Assembly: GCA_012861695.1 (NCBI GenBank)
Contig: JAAOOA010000066.1
Span: 1,266,419 to 1,330,418, forward strand
Length of the DNA stretch: 64,000 nucleotides
Origin: Trematomus loennbergii
Taxonomy: Eukaryota; Chordata; Actinopteri; Perciformes; Nototheniidae
Direction of reading: 5' to 3'
The position numbers and the translations under genes are program-made. Under the pieces are notes generated by a model, which made no database searches, was not told where the DNA came from, and saw only the letters and a program-made list of their open reading frames with translations. Below, piece after piece: positions 1-9,937 of the stretch; the stretch's first letter is position 1, and each line of letters starts with the position of its first letter.

Positions 1-372
1 GAGCTAACGGGAGAATACACTCCCGTTGAAGAGCAGTCAGCACTGCAGCGGTCGGTAAATGCCGCTGAAACACATTAATAAACAAGGTTGGAGAAGTCGT
101 TATTTAATTTAATCTGGCTTCGTATGATTAAAAGCAACACGATCATCGACCCGTTGTTGTTGTTGTGAGCTCCGTTGGGGAGAAAATCAGCGATGTAAAC
201 GGTGACGTCATGACGCAGCAGCGGCATCTCTGGGCGGTGTGAACAGAGCGGGAGCAGAAAAGGGAAACCGGAGCTGAACCAGAAAAGCTCTAGCTAGGAG
301 CTAGAAAGGTAAAAGCGCTGGTGTGAAAGCCGCATGAGAGGCTCAGATAACGTCAGTTTAGGTGATGTAAAG

Positions 373-1593
373 CAGGGGTTCCCAACCTTTATTGTGCCAA
401 GGACCGGTAGATACATTTAAAAAAAACTCGCGGACCGGTTGTCAATTTTAACTGATTTTAATATTTACTCACCACCAGCAGGTAGCAACAGAGGCTAATT
501 GTATGTAACAGCCTGAACAAATACTAGAACAATATGCATCCAAAACATATTAATAAAGTTTAAAAATAACCGGTGTTGTTTTTTGGTTTTTCGGAAAACC
601 AAAAAACCGACGTTATTCAGTTTTTAAACCAAAACGGGAAAACAGATAAATCAACGTTTTGGTTTTGTTTGTATGATTTACGGATAATCCAGTGAATGCT
701 GGGAAAATGTCGTTCGTTCCGGTGCACTCCCGACAGCATTTAGCACTACATCGAGATTAAGATTAAACTAATTTATTTTGGGAACAGCCGCATATATGCC
801 GGTGTCGGACAGACACAAACACACCGAACACACAGAGCTGAGCTGAGCAGAGCACATACACACACACACATCATGCGCCTTGGTGACTGACTGGACATCT
901 CCTTCATAAAACTAATAAAAGGGGGAGTAATCGGGCAGTTCGATGTGTGTAGATGTGTGTGTGGTTAACACGGAGCAGCCTGCAGTCACTCTTAAACTGT
1001 TCTGATTAATTTCATAAAGGAGGGTTTCCTTCTATAAAACAGCTGCGGGCAGCAGATCGTGAGAGTCCCGGACATTAATTCATAGATCAAGGCAGACTGG
1101 TTTACTCTCCTGTTTTGCCAATCCGGTGCTTAAACAAATAGCTCTACACCTGGCCGACATGTCCTTAAAATGAAGTCCGAGTTTGAAATATATCTCAAAT
1201 AATGTATGCACCACCATTTCCCCACATAAACATAACAGTCTGCAATCAAACGGTTGTCTCCTGTGCGCTCCTCTTCCTACTTGGCACACCGGTAACATGC
1301 TCGTGCGCACAAGAGGCTGAGACCTTAGGCTGAGCCGCCGAATCCCTCGGAACATCATAAAAGCCATTTTCAACGGTTTTCTGGTGAAAGATTAACTAGC
1401 TACTGGATGAAATAATATGACTGGTGGCATAGGTGCGAAAATTAAATACTTTTTTAAAAAATATTATGATAAAATATTTTTATATATTTATAATTCTGCA
1501 AATATTACGATAAACTCACAGCTATTTCGCGGCCCGGCAGTAACACCTCCGCGGCGCGGTACCGGTCCACGGACCGGGGGTTGGGAACCCCTG
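373..1593. mobile_element. Non-autonomous hAT element, 1.2 kb, with exact 8-bp target duplication
   Basis: The ends are perfect 15-bp inverted repeats: CAGGGGTTCCCAACC at 373 and its reverse complement ending at 1593. Both flanks carry the same 8 bases, ATGTAAAG, at 365-372 and 1594-1601. An 8-bp duplication and a CAGNGG start are hallmarks of the hAT superfamily. The inside is AT-rich with no convincing transposase, so it is non-autonomous. It sits inside the older hAT-like element, between blocks that are continuous in the related copy near 9146-9270. Confidence 0.9.
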
Positions 1594-1968
1594 ATGTAAA
1601 GGACTCGCTGAGCGATTAGATTGTAAACTGTAGTCCAAGTTATCTCAGTGGGTCTCAAACGGTTTGGTCATCTATGTAAACAAATATTTCCATCTATTTA
1701 AAGCTCCCATGTCATGCTTTTCCAGTTATTACCCGTCCCCTTGTGTGTTATGAAGGTTTTTATGCATGTAAACGGTGTGCAGAGTCAAAACCCTCAAAGT
1801 ACACCCTGTAGCGAGTAAAACTCTAACACAGAAATACCTCCCCAAAACGCCTCGTTGGAGATACGTCACTGCCCCATTTGATTCTTCCGGGTACCGCCTG
1901 ATGTCAGGTGGTACCCGGAACGAAATGGACCAATCCCGAAGAGCTATGGCCACACCAGCAGCGGCGTG

Positions 1969-2099
1969 TTCCTCCTCCAGAGGTTCGAAGAACCGGGATT
2001 TCACAGACGAAAGCTTCCAAAACATTGCCCAGTTTGAGGCCGGATATGCACAGCTTGTTTGGACCGTTTGGAGCAGGGGAAGATCCGGGTATACAACCT
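1969..2099 (+). pseudogene. THAP-domain remnant (C-terminal half) in Kolobok-like copy A
   Basis: One reading frame gives a segment with FTDESFQNIAQFEAGYAQ, which resembles the second half of a THAP zinc-binding domain (the part after the Cys-x2-His ligands, with the conserved hydrophobic pattern). The His of the HF pair is replaced by Asp here, while copy B at 34424 keeps HF. The first half of the domain is missing in this copy. The segment ends at a consensus splice donor (GTAAGT at about 2099), which is also present in copy B, so it was probably an exon of the transposase or of a captured THAP gene. THAP identity is from pattern recognition, not a search. Confidence 0.5.
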
Positions 2100-2477
2100 G
2101 TAAGTTTGCATTGTTATTTGTGTATTTATCAAACAAGACTGTTTAAATGTGTAAACTGTGTTGGACTGCTAAGCCATTGACACAGTGCTAACTGTGCTAA
2201 CTAAGTTGCTAGAGTTTCCATATATCAACTCTAATATCAGCAGATGGCCTTGCATACATGTATCTCATAGCAGGAGAATGTCTGCATTCACACACAAATA
2301 CCTATTGACAGTATACTCCGGGTGATTTGCCGTGCGGTCAGTCGCGAAACGTAATTACATTATAGCTGGCGTAGCGTGTATGCAACCGATCAAACACACG
2401 GAGCTAGAGCTAGTTTTGGTCGGAAAAACATTTTTGTGATGCTACGTTGCTAACGTTTAAATATATCAACTACAATG

Positions 2478-3372
2478 TGAAGTAAAAAGATATGATTCTA
2501 CACTGTATTGAAGTAAACATGTATTGTTTGAACTGTTTTATGTAATCACAACGGTTTTGGGTAATTATATATAGAATAGGAATGTTATTCTTACTTTCCA
2601 AACTCACTGATCCAGAGATTCTGTGTATACACCCACCTTGCCTGGGTTTCACCCCTAAAAGCAGATGTCGTCATTAAGGTCGTTAAAGACAACATTACAT
2701 CGCTCCTTATCACCGCTAAGACCAGATGCTGTTTTAAGTCGTTAAAATACATCGTTAAATAGGTGGAGAGTTTAAATGTCTGAAGGAGGATAGTTTAGGT
2801 GAAAAAGATCCCCTGGGAAAGGAATGTAGAGTAAGATAAGGTAAAGATAAACATTGACTTTTGACCTGGTGTGGCTTGGGATCTCACTCTCTGTTCGGAA
2901 CTCTGATTGACCTCGGCCAGAAGCGAATCAGCCAATCAGGACACTTGGGGGGGTGAGCAGTTTAAACAGCTCCTCCCCAGGGGCTCTCTAATTCGCTTGG
3001 GAGGAAAATGGGAAGGAAGAGTTGAGCAATCTCCGCCCCAAAAATAGATAGAAATACTGATGTTTGTGTGTGTAAAAATGCTTCTTGTTTGCTGAAGGCA
3101 GGTCTAGAAGACGGTAAACCGCATCCCAAACTTGAAGTCTGTACTTCTCGTTTCCTGAAGGCTGGTCTGTCTACCTGTAAACCGCGTCACAAACCTGAAG
3201 CCCGGAGTGCTCGAGTACTCTGTATAACTTGTATATGTGTTTGGTTTCCTACCAGTAAACTCAGATAATTGTTATAACTTTTGATTCCGGTGTTTTCAAT
3301 TCCTTTCTTATTTTAATAGAGATTTCAGCCTCATCCAACGAACGGCGGTAGCAGAGGTGTTCTACTCTAACA
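2478..3372 (+). repeat. 5' LTR
   Basis: It starts TGAAGT and ends CTAACA, and matches 5944-6811 with scattered substitutions and small indels. From about 3084 to 3240 it contains two imperfect tandem copies of a block of about 75 bp (each with TTTGCTGAAGGC or TTTCCTGAAGGC then a CTGTAAACCGC-like core), an arrangement like a duplicated U3 enhancer. The duplication is in both LTRs, so it predates insertion. The LTR divergence means the insertion is not recent. Confidence 0.85.
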
Positions 3373-4689
3373 AGTGGTGACTCCCGACGTTTGTGAGCTG
3401 ATCTCTAGAAAGGAACACCGACAGCCAGGGGACAGAATCCAGTCCAGGGGGAGGACACAGAGATACTGGTGACAACTAAGACCATGGCAATATACAAAAG
3501 GTGAGCAGACACCTGTTTTGATGATCAAAAATCTGTGATTGATTATACTAAAAATTTAGAGTTGTCAGCAGCGTTCTCAGTGTTCTTAGTCACGGTGGGA
3601 AATACAATACATATTACAAGTTGGGGATATTGGGGAAGTGCTTAGAGAAGGGTATTCAGTCTGGATCTAGAGCAAAAATAGTGTTTGAGAGAGGCGGGTA
3701 GGTCAGTCCCAGCCCTTCACTCACTAAATACGAACGCTGCAATGCTGTAAAAGATGTATGGGTTAAATTCCCCGCAAGTCAAAATAACATTGATTAATGC
3801 GGTTAGCTTGCAGTGCGTCTATTAAAGGCTGCAAAAGGTGTAAAAAAAGGGTTAAATTCCCCGCAGATCATGATAAGATTGATTAATGCGGTTACCTTTC
3901 GTGGTGCTTTAAATGTATAAAAATGTCTGTAATTGTAATATGGTGGGTGATAGAGGAGGAGAGAGAGACGCGACCTCCAACTAATTATTTGGAACGACCG
4001 TATCTCATCACAAAACTGTTGTGGGGATAATCAGGCTCATTAAACGTGACGATAAAGAGATTTTATAAACATCGCACATAAAAATGTGCCTGACTGTAAT
4101 ATGATAAGGTATGAAAAGCTCTGTGTGATAAACACTAATAAGTCAAATCTGTGTAATACTTGAGAGACAAATCCAGTGAGAAGAACTGGAGAAAGATTTG
4201 CTGAAGAAATAGTGAGTGAGGACGGCTTCATTCATGGTCAGCTGCTTCCCTCTGGTGGCGAACAGGAGTACTACAACATTCTGAAAGATTGAATGCTAAA
4301 CATTTAGAATTAAAAGAAAAATTGCACAGTATATTAATAAATACAAACGAACACGTATCAATATAAGTCAGATAATATAGACGAGGTCAATCATGGAAGA
4401 AGGCTGACATTTAATGCCTGATATATAAGTAATAGTAATAATAAATATATAGCTGATATTAAATAACTGATGTATAAGGCTCGATATTTCTGAAAATAAG
4501 AACACCGTTAACGGCGTTCTATTTCAGTAAAAGGGGGAAAGGATAGGATATACATCAGACAATATGTATGTGAGATTATTACGTTTTTAGGAGAAATTTA
4601 TCAATTTAAATACTAGTTTTGGTATTTTTTGTTTTGGTTTGTTTGTTGCTTTAAAGAGAAATTGATACATTTAAAATAATCTAGCTTTG

Positions 4690-4806
4690 GTTATTTTTTG
4701 TTTTGTTAGTTTGTTCCTTTTTTGTTTTATTTTTATTTTTGTTTTTTTTAATTTTAATTTTATTTTTTTTTATTTTTTTTTAATTTTTTTATTTTTGTTT
4801 ATTATT
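4690..4806. repeat. T-rich low-complexity tract
   Basis: This stretch is nearly all T with runs of TTTTATTTTT and TTTTGTTTT. It lies inside the defective LTR element, between the leader region and the GC-rich repeat block. Confidence 0.9.
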
Positions 4807-4996
4807 TTCTGCATAGTCTCTTGTCCACACTCCAGTCTAGTTGGTGCCGCCAATAAACACTAAAGAAGTAGAAAAGATGATTTCAAAACCATATTTCCAG
4901 CAACTTAAGGGCTTGGTATGAGACTTCTCCACACAGGCTGCTGACGCTAAAGGGGGACCCGAGAAACACAAGGCCAACACAGCAGATTACGTCTGG

Positions 4997-5915
4997 TTGG
5001 AGGGGACCTCCCATGCCGTCCGCCTAGATGGAAAGGGAGACAACTGGTACCACTGGAGCCAGTGTGCGGTCGGGAAAAACACCTGCGAGGACCCTAGACG
5101 ACATCAGGACAGAGTTGGCCCTCGTCGCGAGGACCCTAGACGACATCAGGAGAGATCTGGCCCTCGTCAAGGCAGTCGACCCAGGAGGCGCCATCAGCAG
5201 AAAGGAGGAGGAGGATCAGGACATCTCTCCAGCAGTCGACCCGGAAGCCGCCATCAGCGGGCCGGAGGAGGAGGATCAGGACATCTCTCCAGCATCGACC
5301 CGGAGGCCGCCATCAGCGGGCCGGGGGAGACAATCAGGCCACATCTCTCTAGCAGGCACCCCAGAAGCCGCCGTCAGCGGGCTGGGGGGACGAAGACATG
5401 GCAAACCAAGACGGCACAGGGAACTCCATTTCCCGCTGAAACAGGTTGATATAGCCGGTGTGGAACTTTGTCTGAACAATCCATTTTTTGGAGGAACTTT
5501 CAACTTTATTTTTATATCCCATAATGTAAGGGATTTGGATTTTTTTTTATTCTACAGAACTATGTGTTACCAAAAGAGGGAAAAGTATGATAATGTCTTT
5601 TCTTTCTGTGGCTACTTTTATTGCCATTTTAGTGACATGTGGTTTGTTGTTGTGTGCCTTGTATCTGCTCATTGTGTGTTAAGACTCATCAGTTCCACCA
5701 TTGAGGGAAGAGTAAAGATGACTCAGCTGACAAGGACTGTGCTTTTTAGACATATTTTATTCTCCCTCCACTGTCATAATAAGTTGTTGTTGTGGACTGT
5801 TCCTAAAGGTTTAAAGTGCTCTATATCCCAACTTCTGATGGGTTTATATAAATGTTGGGACAGACACAGTAAGAAGAAAATTGACAGTGGTAATGTTTCA
5901 AATGCTATATGTTGA
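4997..5915 (+). pseudogene. Residual open frames of the LTR element, unassigned
   Basis: Two overlapping frames are open: 4997-5449 and 5028-5915. The second contains two near-identical 15-residue units around residues 20-50 (TLDDIR and LALV cores, likely helical) and then about four copies of a 20-residue unit (residues 49-125). These come from DNA repeats of 45 bp and 60 bp, whose lengths are multiples of three, which suggests selection on a frame at some time. The tail after about 5450 is AT-rich and looks non-coding. I cannot assign it to gag, pol or env; it may be a fusion left by the internal deletion. No catalytic motif is visible. Confidence 0.35.
5175..5400 (+). repeat. 60-bp tandem repeat, about four copies
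   Basis: Units start at 5175, 5235, 5295 and 5354, each beginning with a GTCGACCC-like core and ending ACATCTCTCCAGCA or a variant. They are preceded by a 45-bp duplication containing CCTAGACGACATCAGGA at about 5090-5165. This block is much more GC-rich than its surroundings. Confidence 0.85.
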
Positions 5916-5943
5916 TCTCGTGAGGTGAGATCAAAAGAGGGAT

Positions 5944-6811
5944 TGAAGTAAAAGATATGATTCTACACTGTATTGAAGTAAACATGTATTGTTTGAACTG
6001 TTTATGTAATCACAACGGTTTTGGGTAATTATATAGAATAGGAATGTTATTCTCACTTTCAAACTCACTGACTCAGAGATTCTGTGTATACACCAACCTT
6101 GCCTGGGTTCACCCCTAAAAGCAGATGTCGTCATTAAGGTCGTTAAAGACAAACATTACATCCTTCTTATCACCTAAGAGCCAGATGCTGTTTAAGTCGT
6201 AAAAAATCGTTAAATAGTGAAAGTAGTGAAGGAGGATAATTTAGGTGAAAGAATCCCCTGGGAAAGGAATGTAGAGTAAGATAAGGTAGAAATAAACATT
6301 GACTTTTGACCTGGTGTGGTTGGGGATATCACTCTGTTCGAAACTCTGATTGACCTCGGCCAGAAGCGAATCCAGCCAATCAGGGCACTTGGGGGAGGTG
6401 GTTAGTTTAAACAGCTCCTCCCCAGGGGCTCTCTGATTCGCTTGGGAGTAAAGTGGGAAGGAAGAGTTGAGCAATCTCCGCCCCAAAGATAGATAGAAAT
6501 ACTGATGTTTTGTGTAAAATGCTTCTTGTTTGCTGAAGGCAGGTCTAGAAGACGGTAAACCGCATCCCAAACTTGAAGTCTGTACTTCTCGTTTCCTGAA
6601 GGCTGGTCTGTCTACCTGTAAACCGCGTCACAAACCTGAAGCCCGGAGTACTCGAGTACTCTGTATAACTTGTATATGTTTGTTTCCTACCAGTAAACTC
6701 AGATAATTGTTATAACTTTTGATTCCGGTGTTTTCAATTCCTTTCTTATTTTAATAGAGATTTCAGCCTCATCCAACGAACGGCGCGTAGCAGAGGTGTT
6801 CTACTCTAACA
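5944..6811 (+). repeat. 3' LTR
   Basis: This is the partner of 2478-3372: it starts TGAAGT just after a purine tract (about 5933-5943) and ends CTAACA. The AATG that follows at 6812 is the right target duplication, after which the host Kolobok-like element resumes exactly as in copy B. Confidence 0.85.
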
Positions 6812-8642
6812 AATGTCAGCAGATGGCCTTACATGTTTGTCATGGCAGGAGAATGTCTGCAGTCACACACACGGAATACTCATACAGTATACTCCGGGTG
6901 ATTTACCGTACATTGTGACAGTACATATACTGCATGTAGCTAACGAGGCTAGCTGTATGCTAGCGCAAAACAATGTATTCATGCAAGTTACATTGTATGG
7001 TAGCAGAATACCCGTATACGATTGCAATTATAAACACGTTATTGCTAGCCTAATATGAACCACTAGCTTTTGTTCATAGTAGTTTTATTACACTGCATTA
7101 TAGTTGCCTTTCCTCCAAGCTAACGTTCATATCGTGTTAGCTACCAAGGTAAACAAAGCTAGGTTAGCATATTAGCAGGCAAGCTGTTCATTACACAACT
7201 ACTACTAACGAATCTAAAACAACTAAGTTTCTCTAATATTTTGTGATTTGCATTTGATTTCGTCCAGCCAGATCCTGGCGGACAATCCATGACGGGGACG
7301 GGACTTCTACTACTACTGAGGCCTCGTGCTAAAAGGCACCGCACACGGCTGTGCGCAGGCAAGATGCGAGGAGGAATGGATGATATACCGTGTGTATATA
7401 TGTATATTTATGTTCATTTTGTACATTTCTAAAAATAAAGTTTAATGGAAATACTTAGTAGGCCTATCCTTTCTTCCCTGAATTCATATATAGCAAACCA
7501 TGATTTGATTTCTCATCAAACAGTAGTAGTTTATTACAGGTAAAAATAACTTACTCTTTGTTATGACCGGCTCGTAGGCCACAACGGAAAGGCAAGGAGA
7601 CATACACGAGTTTACAAAACCACGGCACATTTATTGTGGTAAATGCAGAGATAGGTGGTCGAGGGGAGAGGGTCGCTCAGTTCGTCCTTCTGCAGCCGCT
7701 TTGGAGAGAGACTCCGGGCCGCTGGGATTAATAGCACCGGCTACGGAGGTGTCCGTGATCGCGCTGATTACCCTCTTCAGCTCCACCCCACCGTAAGCCC
7801 TGCAACACACCTGCACAAAGGCCCTGGGGCCGTCACACTCTTCTATAACAACAGTTGTAGGTTCAGTTCGGTTAGTTAGCGTATAAAATACAGCTGTACC
7901 GACGCCATTATACACTGATGTTCCCCGAAAAAGCGGGCGGAGCCTCTCTGGTGGTTGACTAATCAGAACAGAGTGGCCGAGCTGACCAATCGGAGCACAC
8001 TAGGCTCACAGGGAGGGGGGGGCAAGAGCTCCAACGAGTCGTTTAGTGGAGAGAGTGAATACTGCTGAATACACATGCTTGACAGAGATGCTGTATGCGA
8101 AACCAATGTGAGTTTGGAAAATTGCACAGTATAAATCTATTTTAGTATACCTCAACAATGTAATTATGATCAGTGGAAATGGCCATGACATGGGCTTTAA
8201 TATAGTTGTTCAAAATAAGTAAAAAAATAATTCCAATGTCAGTAAAAAATAAGGAGTGGATTAGTAAAATATGCATAAATAAAAAGAAAGAATGCAGACT
8301 AGGTAAGATACATATAGGAGAGAGGAGTATATCAATTATTTGTTATTGGTTGTGAGCATATTGATATTCTAATGGTTTTTGGAGTATTGAAATATATACA
8401 GTTCTGTTTCATATGAGTGTTGAGAGCTGTATCCATACATCTCTTAATTTGTGCACCAGATTGATGCCTTTAACTTCATTTAAAGAAAAAATCTTCCCGG
8501 GGGTGCATGCCCCAGGACCCCCTATAGGATGTGAGGTCATCACAATAAAACAGGTTCACATGGATAGGATACTAGATAGGTTTGCACACTCATTATACAG
8601 TATATACTACACATTTTTCTTGGATTTTTTAACACCATAGTC

Positions 8643-9648
8643 CAGGGGCGTCGCCTGGACCTGAAAACATTCGGGCTTAGCCCACAGTGGCGGCGGCACT
8701 ACAGTGGCATTTTTCACTGCAACACTCCCCACACGCACACACACAGTACACCCGCGACTGTTACAATGAAGGCTCGATAATCAGCTCACGGCATATAGGC
8801 AGGGGTAAAGTGGTATTTTTTATGAGTGGGGGGCTCACCTCCTCTAGGGGGTCCGAGGGGATGCTCCCCCGGGAAGATTTTTTTTTAAATATTGAAGTAT
8901 ATGCATCAATCTGGTGCACTTTGAGAGCAAAATGAAGAGATCTATGGATACCTCTCTCAACACCCATATGAAGCAGAACTGTAAACAGATGTACTTTTTT
9001 CTTTATGGATATTTTACTAATCACTCCCTTTAAACTCTATTCTTGTTTTACTGCCATATAGTATTTCATAACTGTTTTTCCTTTATTCTCTTTTTTTTCC
9101 TAACTATAATGATCTATGAAGGTGTGCCGCGGAAATAATCTTTTGAATAATTTGTGACCAAACCGTTTGAGACCCACTGAGATAACTTAGACTAAAGTTA
9201 TGTATCTAAACACTCAGAGAGTCCTTTAGCTCACCTGAGTCTCTCAGTCTGAGAGGAGAGGACTCTCCTCCAGCTTCTTGTGGAACAAACAGCTCCTTAT
9301 AGTGCAGCTAGCTAACCAGATGCTAACAACACGGTCCATGCTGGCACCGGTCCCTCCCTCTCTCTCTCTCTCTATCACACTAAATGCGCTATTGCCACAC
9401 ACACACACAGAGCCGAGCTTGAATGACACAAGCACATGTTTATTTCCATGCAACTCTCTGATTGGTCTGGTGTCATGCCTCTGTTGCATTCACTGACACG
9501 GGAAATTACAGTGCTGCTGTCCTCTCTTGTGTCATGATGAGGTTCACGTAAAGCACGGTTAATGTATTATATTATTGAGGGAGAATGGGGGCTACAGAAA
9601 AAACATTCGGGGCTAAAGCCCGGATGCCCAGGCCAGGCGACGCCACTG
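8643..9648 (-). mobile_element. hAT element, 1.0 kb, with exact 8-bp target duplication
   Basis: The left terminus is CAGGGGCGTCGCCTGG at 8643; the right terminus is the inverted CAGTGGCGTCGCCTGG ending at 9648. The flanks both read CCATAGTC (8635-8642 and 9649-9656). The inside has no long transposase frame; it keeps a promoter-like block and a probable 5' leader (around 9240-9290) that match pieces of the older hAT on the other strand. It is inserted into that older hAT in the opposite orientation. Confidence 0.9.
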
Positions 9649-9779
9649 CCATAGTCCCTAATTATTTGTAGAAAGGCAGGAAATGGAATTAAATCGAGAA
9701 CAATGTTTCATTGCGGAGGACCCCTGTTTGTGTCCCCCCCACTTCTCAAACCAAAGTTACACCCTTGCATCCATGTACA

Positions 9780-9937
9780 GTACACTAACATCCGGGTCAG
9801 TAGGGGGCGCTATGTGGTTCACGGTAACGTCCTAGGGACAAGAAGACGAAAACGACCTCTCTGCATTGATCCACTCCTCTTCACTTCATCTGCTCTTCAG
9901 CCGAGAACACAGCAACACTTTACCGCAGCAAACAAAC
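9780..9937 (+). promoter_or_regulatory. Probable cox8a promoter and 5' UTR
   Basis: This is the only non-repeat sequence between the end of the transposon cluster (9767) and the cox8a start codon (9938). It contains CAGTAGGGGGCGCT at about 9799-9812, which fits the CTCF core motif, and a pyrimidine-rich stretch (about 9868-9898) suited to transcription initiation of a housekeeping mitochondrial gene. No clear TATA box. The role is inferred from position. Confidence 0.45.

Larger units (their letters stand above)
2478..6811 (+). mobile_element. LTR retroelement (ERV-like), internally deleted
   Basis: Two direct repeats of 0.87-0.9 kb (2478-3372 and 5944-6811) both start TG and end CA. The flanks carry a 4-bp duplication AATG (2474-2477 and 6812-6815). 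Copy B of the host element at about 34914 has the unbroken site with a single AATG, which proves the insertion. A possible primer-binding site beginning TGGTGACTCCCGACG follows the 5' LTR at 3375, and a purine tract (AAAAGAGGGA) ends just before the 3' LTR. The interior is only 2.6 kb. I see no protease, reverse transcriptase or integrase, so it is defective. A 4-bp duplication and a splice donor in the leader (about 3500) suit an ERV-like element, but a Gypsy-type element cannot be excluded. Confidence 0.8.
1698..8200 (+). mobile_element. Kolobok-like TTAA element, copy A, split by an LTR element
   Basis: The left end is TTAA then AAGCTCCCATGTCATGC (TTAA at 1698-1701). The right end is the inverted form of AAAGCCCATGTCATGGCC followed by TTAA at 8197-8200. 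The same element occurs uninterrupted at 33952-36323, and the two align over nearly all their length outside 2478-6811. A TTAA target and a THAP-domain remnant together point to the Kolobok superfamily; piggyBac is the alternative for TTAA alone. The THAP remnant here lies at about 1969-2098. The right part holds an AATAAA at about 7434 that is shared by copy B. Confidence 0.7.
1..9767. mobile_element. Old hAT-like element broken by three later insertions
   Basis: The right end is seen at about 9700-9767, where the sequence runs into a CAAGGGTGTAACTTTGG-type terminus read from the minus strand. Its body is recognised by comparison with the inverted, related hAT at 8643-9648: 330-365 plus 1602-1665 match 9146-9270 in reverse, and 8430-8540 match the reverse of 8830-8940. 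The order of these blocks is the same in both copies, so 1-372, 1602-1697, 8201-8642 and 9657-9767 look like parts of one element. The left end is not visible and may lie before base 1. No transposase frame survives. Assignment to hAT is an inference from the related inner copy, which has exact 8-bp duplications. Confidence 0.55.

Noticed and set aside
1775..2146. A 123-codon open frame on the plus strand with an overlapping minus-strand frame
   Set aside because: It lies inside the Kolobok-like element; only the last part has a resemblance (THAP-like). The rest is not conserved as protein between copies A and B.
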